From an uncultured Alphaproteobacteria bacterium (lineage in GTDB: Bacteria; Pseudomonadota; Alphaproteobacteria; Rhizobiales; Rhizobiaceae): DNA of 64,000 nt. Within the stretch, counting starts at the first letter, position 1. Every line of letters starts with the position of its first letter. Where the stretch lies: NCBI GenBank assembly GCA_929200315.1, contig CAKMZB010000003.1, forward strand, positions 39,658 through 103,657, given 5' to 3'. The translations under genes were made by a program, and so were the position numbers. This document shows, one piece after another, positions 35,924-45,059 of the stretch. Below the pieces are notes generated by a model that did not search any database, was not told the origin of the DNA, and worked only from the letters and a program-made list of their open reading frames with translations.

Positions 35924-36772
35924 ATGAAATTGTTGCGATGGGGAGAAGCTGGGGCAGAACGTCCTGGTTTGGTTGATGAAAATGGCATGATGCACGATTT
36001 AAGCGGTCACATCGACGATGTGACCGGCGCGGTTCTTGGATCGGAAAGCCTTTCCAAAATAGGGGCGATTGACGCGACCGGTCTGCCGGAAATACCTGCC
36101 GGATCACGCATCGGGCCGTGCGTTGGAAATATCGGTAAGTTCTTGTGTATAGGACTAAATTACAGCGATCATGCCGCTGAAACCGGGGCAAAACTGCCCG
36201 AACATCCGATCCTTTTCCAAAAGGCGACCTCTGCCGTGGTCGGTCCCAACGATCAGGTCTCGCTCCCGCGCCAGAGCAAAATGGCGGATTGGGAGGTTGA
36301 ACTTGGCGTCGTCATCGGAAGCGCTTGTAAATACGCAACAAAAGATAATGCGTTGGACTTCGTTGCCGGCTATTGCATCGTCAACGACGTTTCCGAACGG
36401 GAATTCCAGAAGCATCTTTCGGGCCAATGGACCAAGGGAAAAAGCTGCGACACATTCGGCCCAACCGGCCCGTATCTGGTGACAAAAGATGAAGTTCCAA
36501 ACCCGCAAGACCTTGATATGACGTGCGATATCAGCGGAGTGCGGCGTCAGACAGGTAACACGGTGACAATGATCTTTTCGGTGGTCGAGATCATCCAACA
36601 CCTTTCCAGCCTCATGACCCTCCATCCCGGAGATGTCATCGCAACCGGAACTCCGCCCGGTGTCGGATTGGGGATAAAACCGGACCCGGTTTTCCTCAAG
36701 GAAGGTGATGTTATGGAGCTTTCCATCACCGGTCTCGGGTCACAACGCCAGGAAGTCGTGCGCGACGCCTAG
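35924..36772 (+). CDS. fumarylacetoacetate hydrolase family protein
   Basis: A 282-residue FAH-fold hydrolase/lyase. The metal-binding acids are in 'DWEVELGVVIG' and 'GYCIVNDVSEREFQ', and the substrate lid region 'ALNYSDHAAETG' is seen as 'IGLNYSDHAAETG'; the end has 'GDVIATGTPPGVGLG'. Members split beta-dicarbonyl compounds, e.g. ureidoglycolate or acylpyruvates. Base composition is noticeably lower in GC than the neighbours, which may indicate transfer. It converges with aroQ. Confidence 0.9.
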   Translation: MKLLRWGEAGAERPGLVDENGMMHDLSGHIDDVTGAVLGSESLSKIGAIDATGLPEIPAGSRIGPCVGNIGKFLCIGLNYSDHAAETGAKLPEHPILFQKATSAVVGPNDQVSLPRQSKMADWEVELGVVIGSACKYATKDNALDFVAGYCIVNDVSEREFQKHLSGQWTKGKSCDTFGPTGPYLVTKDEVPNPQDLDMTCDISGVRRQTGNTVTMIFSVVEIIQHLSSLMTLHPGDVIATGTPPGVGLGIKPDPVFLKEGDVMELSITGLGSQRQEVVRDA

Positions 36773-36790
36773 AGTTTAGCGCACTGAAGT

Positions 36791-37234
36791 TTAAGAGGAA
36801 TTTGTGGAGAGTTCCGCCATCCGGCGCAGCGCCAGCAAATAGCCTTGGGTCCCAAGACCCGCTAAAATTCCATCCGCTCGGCCGGAAATGAAGGAGTGGT
36901 GGCGGAAACTCTCGCGCTGGTGGATGTTGGAAATATGCACCTCCAGCACCTTGCCGTCATAAGCCTTCAGCGCGTCCAGCAACGCCACCGATGTATGCGT
37001 AAATGCAGCCGGATTGATAATGATACCAAAGGCTTCCCCCCGCGCCTGCTGCACCCAGTCGACCAACTCTCCCTCATGGTTGGACTGGCGAAAGACCGTG
37101 GTGAGACCAAGCTCGGCGCCCAAATCAGTGCAGGCCTTGTCGACATCGGCAAGAGTTTGCACGCCATAGATTTCCGGCTCCCGCAGCCCGAGAAGATTGA
37201 GGTTTGGCCCGTTCAAAATGTGGATGGACGTCAT
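36791..37234 (-). CDS. aroQ: type II 3-dehydroquinate dehydratase
   Basis: A 147-residue dodecameric enzyme for the third step of the shikimate pathway. The N-terminal '[21 protein letters not shown]' carries the catalytic Tyr, and '[17 protein letters not shown]' the catalytic His region and Arg. In many alphaproteobacteria accBC follow aroQ, but here the next gene on this strand lies outside that arrangement. Confidence 0.96.
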   Translation of the reverse strand: MTSIHILNGPNLNLLGLREPEIYGVQTLADVDKACTDLGAELGLTTVFRQSNHEGELVDWVQQARGEAFGIIINPAAFTHTSVALLDALKAYDGKVLEVHISNIHQRESFRHHSFISGRADGILAGLGTQGYLLALRRMAELSTNSS

Positions 37235-37314
37235 GATCTGGCCTGTTGGAAGCGGCTTTGGCGCAATCTAGCGCGGCAGACTTAACACCGCCTTAGTGGC
37301 GAATACACACAAGC

Positions 37315-39855
37315 CTACTGCCCCGGCAAGAGCCGGTCGAGATAGTCTAGCTCCAGTTGCGGACGAGCAGCATCGCCTAGGCGCTTGCGGATGGCCTCAA
37401 GAATTTCCCGGGCGCGCTGAGCGTCAATTTCGCCAGGAACTTCAACATCATCACCCATGCGCGGGCCAGAATTACCAGCGCGACGGCCGAGGGGGTCGCG
37501 CTCGCCGCGAGCCTGCTCACCATGCTGGCCGCGCTCGCCCTGGCGACCCTGCTCGCCGGCCTGTTGCTGCATGTCGCGCATGATCTGTTGAGCGCCGTCG
37601 CGCATGGCCTGAAGCGCCCTGCCCTGCTCACCGGTCGCCGGACCGGTCTGGCCTTCACCAAGTTCACTCTCGGCATTGCCCATGGCTTCTCCGGCTTCGC
37701 CTAGTTGTTCACCCGGATCCTGGCCAAGGTCGCGCAGAGCTTGCTGAAGCTCATCCATCTGCTGCTGGAGATCGCCCTGCTGGCGCTGCAACTCTTCCAG
37801 AGCCTCGGCAAACTCTTCCGGCGTCATGGGGCGCTGATCACTTTGTTGACCTTGGCGACCCTGCTGCCGCTCGCCCCGCTCACCTTGCTGTTGTTGCTGA
37901 CCGTTTTGCTGTTGCTGTTGCTGCTGGCGGCGCTGCATCTTGAAGGTCTCATCCATCAACTGCTGTTGCTCGCGCATCATTTCGCCGAGCCGGTTGAGCT
38001 GCTCTGACATCGGGTCTTGCTGACCCTGCTGATTGGGCTGTGCCATCTGCAAATTGTTCATCATCCGCTGCATTTCGCGCAGCAATTCCCGGGCCGCATC
38101 GCGGGAGCCGGATTTGGCCAGATCCTCCATGCGCTGCATCATCTCATCGAGATCACCCTGACTGAGCATCTCCATGTTGGGGTCGCGGAGAGCTTGTTGC
38201 GGGCTGTCCTGCTGGCGCTGAGCAAACTCGCGCATGAACTCGTTCATCGCCTCACGCAATTCCTGCATCAAGCGCTCGATCTCTTCGTCGCTCGCCCCGT
38301 TTTCCAAGGCCGCCGCCAACTGCTCCTGCGCATCACGCAATCTACGTTCGGCGTCGGAGAGATCACCATCCTCAATGGCCAAAGCCGTCTGCCAGAGCAG
38401 ATCCAGCGCATCACGCAAAGGCTCGACATCACGCGCCCGGTCGACCATCCGGTGAGCAACACGCAAAGCCATGTAATGGCTCTTGTTCTTGATGAATTCA
38501 TCCGGCCGCGTGTCGGTTATGATGTCCAGCATATCGGCAACTGAAGCGCGGTTGGCGATATCGACGGCAAGGCGGCGGCGCTCGTAAACGACGGCACGGG
38601 CGAGCGGGTCGGTAAAATTGCGCTCCGGCAGCGTGAAGCTCACCTCTTCGCTAGCGCCGATCAGTCCTGCCGCATCGGTTGCGATCAACCGCATGGCGAC
38701 GGTGCCGCCGGCCCAAGGGTGTGAAGCGAAGCTCCGGGACAGGCGCGCTATGCCGTCTTTGGCGTTCCGGCGTGGCAGCGGAAGGCGTATTTCAGGCGCT
38801 TCAACAAGTGGCTTGGCCGCAGCAGACGCCGCCTCCAATGAGCGCAATTCGGCCTTAGCTGAGACAACGCCGTAGTCGTCTGTCACCTCATAAGACATTT
38901 CCAGCGCCCCGCGAGAGGACGCGGACGGCTGATCAACAAAAGCGATTGTGGGCGCTTCATCCGGGATGATCTGGAAGGTGAAGCGAGCCAGAACTGTGTC
39001 ACCGCTCTTCAACGTATAAGGATACGCCTCCGGCCCAAGCTTGGTCTCAAAGGTTAGGACATCCCCTTCCTTCGCGTCCAAAACACGCTCGTTCTCCCCC
39101 TCCATGCGGCTAAGGCTCGGCGTCCCCATATCCAATGCGCGGACAACAAAGACCGAGCCCTCCGGCACCTTCGCCGTCACCGGCGCACCGTCTGGCTGAA
39201 CGTTCTCCGTCTTGAGGTATACCGGTGGACGGTTGGTGTAGGCGGGGGGGGTGATCCAGGCGTCGAGGCGACCGGCGGTGAGCATTTGGGCCGCTTCATG
39301 GGTGCGGAAAGCATCCGCCACCCGCTCGCGCCATTCACCCCACCCAGCGGCAGCTGCAATAAAAAGGAGGAGACCCACCACCGCACGCAGTGCGAACGGA
39401 TCGCGACGGGCGATATCCGGGGTGGGCGTACCGGAGGAAAGATTGCTCAGCCGCGTTTCCATTCGCTGGCGATGTTCACGCCAGAGCGCTGCTGCAAAAG
39501 GATCTTTCGATGTTTCCGACAGCGTATCGGTCTGCGCCGTGACCGGGCGGTGCTCCAAATGTGAACGCGTCTCGATGCGCATATCGACTTGCGCTGGAGA
39601 CGGCCAAACAAACCGCATCAGCGGCCAAAGCGAGGCAACAAAAGCAAGACCGAAAACACCGAGAAGCGCCAGACGCAACGCATCAGCCATCTGAGACCAG
39701 AGACCGAGCCAGGAAACGCAGAGAAAGAGCGCCACAACGAGAACGAGCGGCAGGGACAGCGGCCAGAGGCGCTCCCAGACCATCGCGCCAAGCGCCGCCA
39801 CCCGCTTGGATGCGAGATAGTCAGGCCCGGGACGTGGCGCGTTGCGACTTTCCAT
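37315..39855 (-). CDS. DUF4175 family membrane protein (TIGR02302-like)
   Basis: A large protein of 846 residues with two N-terminal hydrophobic helices (about 30-50 and 60-82) and a third around 155-175, an Ig-like region, and then a long, very Gln/Glu/Met-rich coiled-coil half with Gln runs near residues 635-690. The family is widespread in Hyphomicrobiales and of unknown function; position next to lysA is typical. The ATG at 39855 has GGAA just before; the TTG 6 bp further is less likely. A role at the cell envelope is inference. Confidence 0.82.
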   Translation of the reverse strand: MESRNAPRPGPDYLASKRVAALGAMVWERLWPLSLPLVLVVALFLCVSWLGLWSQMADALRLALLGVFGLAFVASLWPLMRFVWPSPAQVDMRIETRSHLEHRPVTAQTDTLSETSKDPFAAALWREHRQRMETRLSNLSSGTPTPDIARRDPFALRAVVGLLLFIAAAAGWGEWRERVADAFRTHEAAQMLTAGRLDAWITPPAYTNRPPVYLKTENVQPDGAPVTAKVPEGSVFVVRALDMGTPSLSRMEGENERVLDAKEGDVLTFETKLGPEAYPYTLKSGDTVLARFTFQIIPDEAPTIAFVDQPSASSRGALEMSYEVTDDYGVVSAKAELRSLEAASAAAKPLVEAPEIRLPLPRRNAKDGIARLSRSFASHPWAGGTVAMRLIATDAAGLIGASEEVSFTLPERNFTDPLARAVVYERRRLAVDIANRASVADMLDIITDTRPDEFIKNKSHYMALRVAHRMVDRARDVEPLRDALDLLWQTALAIEDGDLSDAERRLRDAQEQLAAALENGASDEEIERLMQELREAMNEFMREFAQRQQDSPQQALRDPNMEMLSQGDLDEMMQRMEDLAKSGSRDAARELLREMQRMMNNLQMAQPNQQGQQDPMSEQLNRLGEMMREQQQLMDETFKMQRRQQQQQQQNGQQQQQGERGERQQGRQGQQSDQRPMTPEEFAEALEELQRQQGDLQQQMDELQQALRDLGQDPGEQLGEAGEAMGNAESELGEGQTGPATGEQGRALQAMRDGAQQIMRDMQQQAGEQGRQGERGQHGEQARGERDPLGRRAGNSGPRMGDDVEVPGEIDAQRAREILEAIRKRLGDAARPQLELDYLDRLLPGQ

Positions 39856-39931
39856 TTCCAACAGTCTAACACCAAAAATGGCGATGTAGAGAAGATCGCG
39901 TGAGCGTGATGCGCGGCATTGAAGCGCGGGG

Positions 39932-41206
39932 CTATTCCGCGCTCAACCAGTCCGGCACGGAATCCAGATCGATGATCGCCTGCGCATCTATGCGGGGGCG
40001 GATGACGTGAAATTTGTCTCCATCAACAAGCACTTCCGGCACAAGAGGCCGCGTGTTGTAGGTACCGGACTGCACCGCGCCATAGGCTCCGGCTGAACCC
40101 AGTGCCAGCAGATCGCCGGTCTCGGGGCGCGCAATGTCGCGTTCCTTGGCGAGATAATCCCCGGATTCGCAGACCGGGCCAACAATGTCCGCACTCACCC
40201 GTCCCGTCAGGGCACGGCTAGCGTCGACGGAGTGAATTTCGTGCCAGGCATCGTAGAGTGTTGGCCGGATCAGGTCGTTCATCGCGCCATCGACAATGAC
40301 GAAAAGGCGGTCATCGCCCTCTTTCACATAGATAACTTCTGTGACGAAAACCCCCGCATTGCCTGCAATCAGGCGGCCCGGCTCGAAGACAACTTTCGCG
40401 TTGAGGTCCTTCACATGGCGGTGGACAATCCCGGCATAGGCAAGCGGATCCGGAGGCGGATTGTTGTCATCCTTGTATGGGATGCCGAGACCGCCTCCGA
40501 CGTCCACATGGTCGATGGTATGGCCTTCTGCGCGCAGGTCACGGACGAGATCGGCAAGACGGGCAAAGGCCTCGTCAAAGGGCTCAAGATCGGTGATCTG
40601 CGAGCCGATATGCATGTCGATACCGGAGACATGAATGCCAGGAAGTTCCGCTGCCCGCTTGTAGACCCGCGCCGCCTCGCCGAAGGGAATGCCGAATTTG
40701 TCTCCGCGCTTGCCGGTGGAGATTTTTGCATGAGTGCGGGCATCAACATCCGGGTTGATGCGGAACGAGACATGGGCCGTCTTCCCTGCCGCAACCGCGC
40801 GTTGCGAAAGCACGTCCAGCTCTGGCTCACTTTCAACATTGAAGCAGAAAATGTCGTGCTCGAGACCCAGATCCATCTCCGCAGTCGTCTTGCCAACGCC
40901 CGAGAACATGATCCTCTCGCCGGGAATACCCGCCGCCCGGGCGCGCAGCAACTCCCCGCCCGACACGACGTCCGCTCCGCAACCCATCTGCGCCAAAAGC
41001 GTCAGAACAGCTTGATTGGAATTGGCCTTCATTGCGTAGCAAACCAGCGCGTCGATATCGCTGAAGGCGCCGGCAAAGACCTGATAATGACGGCGCAATG
41101 TCGCAGCGGAATAGCAATAGAAGGGCGTTCCGACTTCTGCCGCTATGTCCGGCAGGGGAATGTCCTCGGCGTGAAGAATGCCTGCGCGATATTCAAAATG
41201 GTTCAT
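39932..41206 (-). CDS. lysA: diaminopimelate decarboxylase
   Basis: A 424-residue PLP enzyme that decarboxylates meso-DAP to lysine, the last step of the pathway for which dapD and dapE are also encoded here. The PLP lysine is Lys 60 in 'YAMKAN'; 'HIGSQI', 'DVGGGLGIPY' and 'CESGDYLAKERD' complete the fold type III active site. It follows the small lipoprotein gene after 34 bp. Confidence 0.97.
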   Translation of the reverse strand: MNHFEYRAGILHAEDIPLPDIAAEVGTPFYCYSAATLRRHYQVFAGAFSDIDALVCYAMKANSNQAVLTLLAQMGCGADVVSGGELLRARAAGIPGERIMFSGVGKTTAEMDLGLEHDIFCFNVESEPELDVLSQRAVAAGKTAHVSFRINPDVDARTHAKISTGKRGDKFGIPFGEAARVYKRAAELPGIHVSGIDMHIGSQITDLEPFDEAFARLADLVRDLRAEGHTIDHVDVGGGLGIPYKDDNNPPPDPLAYAGIVHRHVKDLNAKVVFEPGRLIAGNAGVFVTEVIYVKEGDDRLFVIVDGAMNDLIRPTLYDAWHEIHSVDASRALTGRVSADIVGPVCESGDYLAKERDIARPETGDLLALGSAGAYGAVQSGTYNTRPLVPEVLVDGDKFHVIRPRIDAQAIIDLDSVPDWLSAE

Positions 41207-41240
41207 GACAATGCGCCTGAAATGCTGGCCAAACCCAGGG

Positions 41241-41435
41241 TCAGTCCAGCAGACCGTCCAGGATGAAACGCTTGTCTTGGTTCTGCGCATTGGGTGTTGG
41301 CGCAGCCGGGGCGGGTTCGCCCAATTCCTTCGCCTCGATGCGCGCAGCCTCCGATGGCGTATAGGGCGCACCGGCACGGCCACAGGCCACAAGGGCAAGG
41401 CTTGTCAGGCTCAAAAGGATCACACGGCTCATCAT
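41241..41435 (-). CDS. lptM: small LptM-like lipoprotein
   Basis: A 64-residue lipoprotein. The signal peptide ends with a clear lipobox, 'LALVACG', and the mature part is short and Pro/Ala-rich ('APAAPTPNAQ'). A small lipoprotein in front of lysA is the usual position of YifL/LptM, which in enterobacteria helps mature the LptD translocon. The symbol rests on position and size more than sequence. ATG 41435 has GAGG at 7 bp. Confidence 0.7.
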   Translation of the reverse strand: MMSRVILLSLTSLALVACGRAGAPYTPSEAARIEAKELGEPAPAAPTPNAQNQDKRFILDGLLD

Positions 41436-41480
41436 GGAAAAAGCCTCTAGCACAAAGTACCGGTGAGGGAAGCTTTTGTC

Positions 41481-42149
41481 TTACCGCACCAGAATTGGTC
41501 CACCCGTCGTCACACGGGAATAAAGGTCGATGATGTCATGGTTCAAAAGGCGCACACAGCCGGACGAAACCGCCCGTCCAATGGAACTGGCCTCTGGAGA
41601 TCCGTGCACGCGGTAGAGCGTATCGACACCATCCTGGAAAATGTAGAGCGCACGGGCACCCAGCGGGTTCAACGGTCCCGGCTTCATGCCGCCATTGGCT
41701 GCGCTGTATTTTGCAAGCTTCGGGTCACGGGCAATCATTTCTGCTGGCGGAGTCCAGGTTGGCCAGCGTCGCTTGAACTGGATGACCCCACGGCCTGACC
41801 AGTCAAAGCCCGCGCGGCCAAGACCAACGCCATAGCGCATGGCCGTGCCGCCTTCTTCCACCCAGTAGAGATAAAAGCGGCGTGTATCGACAATAAGCGA
41901 GCCGGGCGCTTCACCAGTGGGATTGCGCACACGACGGCGGTAAAAGCGTGACTTCACCTGGGCGAGGTTCACCGCAGGAAGCGGAAAAGGCTCATCTGTA
42001 ATCGGGCCGTACATTTCCTTGTAGGAGGCAAACCCAATCGGGCCGGAGGAACCCAGGCGCGATTGCGGGCCGGTCGAGGCACAAGCCGATAGGGCAAGAC
42101 CCGCGCCACCAAGGGCAGCACCGCGAAGCAACGTGCGACGGTCAATCAT
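41481..42149 (-). CDS. L,D-transpeptidase family protein (YkuD), lipoprotein
   Basis: A 222-residue cell-wall enzyme. The N-terminus 'DRRTLLRGAALGGAGLAL' is a Tat-like signal running into a lipobox ('LSAC', Cys 23), so it should be membrane-anchored outside the cytoplasm. The catalytic motif 'HGSPEASSIG' and 'SSGCVRL' is intact. It makes 3-3 crosslinks or attaches proteins to murein. It follows a second L,D-transpeptidase gene almost without gap; a TTG at 42164 would overlap it. Confidence 0.92.
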   Translation of the reverse strand: MIDRRTLLRGAALGGAGLALSACASTGPQSRLGSSGPIGFASYKEMYGPITDEPFPLPAVNLAQVKSRFYRRRVRNPTGEAPGSLIVDTRRFYLYWVEEGGTAMRYGVGLGRAGFDWSGRGVIQFKRRWPTWTPPAEMIARDPKLAKYSAANGGMKPGPLNPLGARALYIFQDGVDTLYRVHGSPEASSIGRAVSSGCVRLLNHDIIDLYSRVTTGGPILVR

Positions 42150-42160
42150 CGAAGAATTGG

Positions 42161-42748
42161 TCAAAGAACTATCACCTTGGCTCCGACCGGAACCCGTTGG
42201 TAGAGATCAGAAACGTGGGCATTGATCATGCGCACGCAGCCATTGGAGACCGAACGCCCGATTGACGACGGCTGTGTCGTTCCATGAATACGGTACATGG
42301 TGTCCCGGTTGCCTCGGTAAAGATAAAGCGCGCGGGCGCCGAGCGGGTTGCCGGGACCGCCCTTCACGCCGCGGGCGTAGCGGGCATATTTATGTGGTTC
42401 GCGGCGAATCATGTTCTTGGTCGGCGTCCAGCGCGGCCATTTGGCTTTGCGGCCAATCCGGGTTGTGCCGGAAAAGCCGCGGCCCGCCTTACCAACACCA
42501 ATTCCATAGCGGCGGGCACGGTTGCGCCCCTCCACGAGATAGAGAAAGTGGTTGCGAGGATCGACAATGATTGTGCCCCGGCGCTCGCTGGTGCGGTACT
42601 TCACCGTCTGCGGCACGAATTTGGGATCGAGACGCCATTTGCCCTTCTTGGTGTGATGGGCAAGGGCGGGCGCACTCATAGTTGTTGAAAGCGCAGAGGC
42701 TCCGCCAAGCGCTATCAATCCGCCAAGGATCGCACGTCTGTTCAACAT
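42161..42748 (-). CDS. L,D-transpeptidase family protein (YkuD), secreted
   Basis: A 195-residue paralogue of its downstream neighbour with a cleavable Tat-like signal ('NRRAILGGLIALGGASAL', cleavage near APALA). The active site reads 'HGTTQPSSIG' and 'SNGCVRM', with the catalytic Cys. ATG 42748 has GGAGA at 6 bp. The pair probably arose by duplication and acts in the periplasm on murein. Confidence 0.92.
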   Translation of the reverse strand: MLNRRAILGGLIALGGASALSTTMSAPALAHHTKKGKWRLDPKFVPQTVKYRTSERRGTIIVDPRNHFLYLVEGRNRARRYGIGVGKAGRGFSGTTRIGRKAKWPRWTPTKNMIRREPHKYARYARGVKGGPGNPLGARALYLYRGNRDTMYRIHGTTQPSSIGRSVSNGCVRMINAHVSDLYQRVPVGAKVIVL

Positions 42749-42883
42749 GATCTGGTCTCCGTTGACACGGCACAGCAAAGGCCAACCTTGGCGATCATGA
42801 TAAATGATCAACGCTAACAACTTCTTGCCAGAGCACGGTGAGAACGCCAGACAATTCAGGGTAACGGGATTGTCAGATGCTTG

Positions 42884-44164
42884 TCAGGCAAATGTGGAGA
42901 GCACCAATCCGCCAAGAGCCGCTGCCAGCAGAGTGAGTGTTAGCCCCGCCTTAAACCCCAGCAACAGGGCTGCGGCGAGGATTGCGAGCACTCCGGCGCG
43001 CCAGTCAAACGTCTCCACCTGTGGCACCCAGAGCGTCAGAAGACCGTGCTCCGTGCGGTCCACCTGCGCAAAAAGAACGTGAAGTGCAAACCAGATGGAG
43101 AGGTTCAGAATCACGCCCACAACAGCGGCGGTAATCGCCTTCAGCGCACCAGAAAGCCGTGGCTGCGCGCCGATCCACTCAATGTAAGGCGCTCCGGTGA
43201 AGATCCATGCAAAGCAGGGCACGAAGGTCACCCAGACCGTGACCAAAGCTCCAACCGCGCCGAACCAGAAGCCACCTTCCTTGAAGGCAGCCAGGAAGCC
43301 AACGAATTGCGTGACGAGGATCAAAGGACCAGGTGTCGTTTCTGCCAATCCCAACCCGTCCATCATCTCGCGCGCAGTCAGCCATCCCTCCCGCGTCACC
43401 ACGTCCTGCGCCATATAGGCGAGTACGGAATAGGCGCCACCGAAGGTGACAACAGCCAGGGTGGAGAAAAAGCGGGCAAGGTCCGGCAGGATAGTTGTAC
43501 CAAATAAGAGGTCGAGCAAAGCCACCGGCACCAGCCAGATAGAGAGCCATGTGAGCGCCGTCCCAAGCGTGCGGCGCCATGAGACGTTCACCTGCGGCAC
43601 CTCTTCCTCAGTGGCATTGGCACCAATGAAGCCAAACAGGCCCGCCATCAGGACGATCAGCGGATAGGGCAATGCGAAGGCAAAGAGCGCGAGAAAGGCG
43701 AGGCCTGCGACGATCCAGGCCGCTTTGCCCGACAACGCCTTTCGCGCCACCCTCATCAGAGCCTCAACAACAATCACCAGCACCGCCGCTTTCACGCCGA
43801 GGAACAGAGCCTCGATCAGCGGCACATTGCCGAAAACGGCATAGACCGAGGCGAGGGCCAGCATGACGATGGCACCGGGCACAACGAAGAGCCCACCTGC
43901 AATCAGCCCGCCAAGAGTGCCGTGGAGCCGCCAACCGGCATAAGTCGCAAGCTGCATCGCCTCCGGCCCAGGCAGCAACATGCAGAAAGAGAGCGCGTTC
44001 AGAAATTGCCGCTCCGTAAGATAGCCGCGCTCCTCCACAAGCACCCGGTGCATCAACGCTATCTGCGCTGCCGGACCACCGAAGGAGAGAAGGCCGATCC
44101 TGGCAAAGTCAGGAAATGTCGTCGCGATGGTCGGCGACGTGGTGGAGGCGGTATCAGTGGTCAT
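42884..44164 (-). CDS. chrA: chromate transporter ChrA
   Basis: A 426-residue membrane protein with two homologous halves, each opening with the CHR signature: 'FARIGLLSFGGPAAQIALMH' and 'LAVVTFGGAYSVLAYMAQ' plus 'TPGPLILVTQFVGFLAAF'. About ten hydrophobic helices follow. It exports chromate from the cytoplasm. It overlaps the end of the chrB-like gene by 11 bp, so the two are a resistance operon. Confidence 0.95.
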   Translation of the reverse strand: MTTDTASTTSPTIATTFPDFARIGLLSFGGPAAQIALMHRVLVEERGYLTERQFLNALSFCMLLPGPEAMQLATYAGWRLHGTLGGLIAGGLFVVPGAIVMLALASVYAVFGNVPLIEALFLGVKAAVLVIVVEALMRVARKALSGKAAWIVAGLAFLALFAFALPYPLIVLMAGLFGFIGANATEEEVPQVNVSWRRTLGTALTWLSIWLVPVALLDLLFGTTILPDLARFFSTLAVVTFGGAYSVLAYMAQDVVTREGWLTAREMMDGLGLAETTPGPLILVTQFVGFLAAFKEGGFWFGAVGALVTVWVTFVPCFAWIFTGAPYIEWIGAQPRLSGALKAITAAVVGVILNLSIWFALHVLFAQVDRTEHGLLTLWVPQVETFDWRAGVLAILAAALLLGFKAGLTLTLLAAALGGLVLSTFA

Positions 44165-44948
44165 GCTGTTCGCCCGTCGCATCCCGCGCCCAACGATAGA
44201 GCGCGTCATAAAGCGCAAGCCCCGCTTCAAGCTGCTCATTGTCGTCACGGTGCATTCGAGACAAACCAAACGACAATGCGAGCAGCCCCTCCGCCTGGGG
44301 CTCATCGCCCGGTCGTCCGGTATCTGCAGCGCGGATAATGCGAGCCATGTGGCTAAGCGGTGCGTGATCGAGGCCAAAGGCTGAGAGCATTGCATCAAAG
44401 GTACATCTTTCGCCATCATGGCCGAACGGGGCATCCTCAACATCAAAGGCCGTCGCACCAAACCGCTCGGCAACATTCATCACCTGATCGGCAGCGACAA
44501 ATATGAAGCGGGCGCGAGGATCAACGAAGCGGCGGATGAGCCAGGGGCTGGCAATACGGTCTATCTTGGGACGTTGCCGCGTAACCCAAAGGGTCGTCCC
44601 ATCTTCGCCAAAGGGCACAGCGTCGGCGCGCACCACAGGCAGTTTCGCATCGCGCCAGGCAAATTGGCCACCCTGGAGCGTCTCAGCTTCCACGCCTTCA
44701 AGCCGCAACAGGGCAGCAGCTCCTTGGCTAATCTTGAAGCCTTTCTGGCAATAGATGACGGCCCTGCCATCATTCAGCAACGGCAGAGCCATTTCAATCC
44801 GGTCAAAGGGCACGCGGATCGCGGCGGGCAGCAAGAAGGGGTCTTCGGCAAAGTCCTCGTCAATCCGCACATCAAGCAGAACCGGCGCGTCCGGCGTGCC
44901 GACAAGGCGCGCGAGTTGGGTGGTGGTAATTTCGGTGGACGACGGCAT
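44154..44948 (-). CDS. rhodanese-ChrB fusion protein
   Basis: A 264-residue protein. The N-terminal rhodanese domain has the active Cys 67 in 'VIYCQKGFKIS', and from about residue 107 a ChrB C-terminal domain begins ('TRQRPKIDRIASPWLIRRFV', 'FDVEDAPFGHDGERCTF'). ChrB senses chromate or lowers its toxicity in chr operons. The fusion with a sulfurtransferase domain is known from databases but its role is unclear. GAGGA at 7 bp supports the start. Confidence 0.88.
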   Translation of the reverse strand: MPSSTEITTTQLARLVGTPDAPVLLDVRIDEDFAEDPFLLPAAIRVPFDRIEMALPLLNDGRAVIYCQKGFKISQGAAALLRLEGVEAETLQGGQFAWRDAKLPVVRADAVPFGEDGTTLWVTRQRPKIDRIASPWLIRRFVDPRARFIFVAADQVMNVAERFGATAFDVEDAPFGHDGERCTFDAMLSAFGLDHAPLSHMARIIRAADTGRPGDEPQAEGLLALSFGLSRMHRDDNEQLEAGLALYDALYRWARDATGEQHDH

Positions 44949-45059
44949 GGCAGCATCCTCAAGTTGAAAGGTAACAAGGATGCGAATGTCCGGCGCAAAG
45001 CCTCACGAGGCCTTCGCGAGCCCCTTGGTCGTGGTGTTACAGCTCACCACCGGGAGGGG

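Noticed and set aside
37840-37960. Short tandem repeats as a possible CRISPR or microsatellite array
   Set aside because: They are runs of Gln codons inside a coding frame, without spacers or regular repeat length.
42793-42809. GATCAT-GATAA-ATGATC hairpin upstream of the L,D-transpeptidase pair
   Set aside because: Six-bp dyad is short and there is no regulator nearby, so I do not call it an operator.
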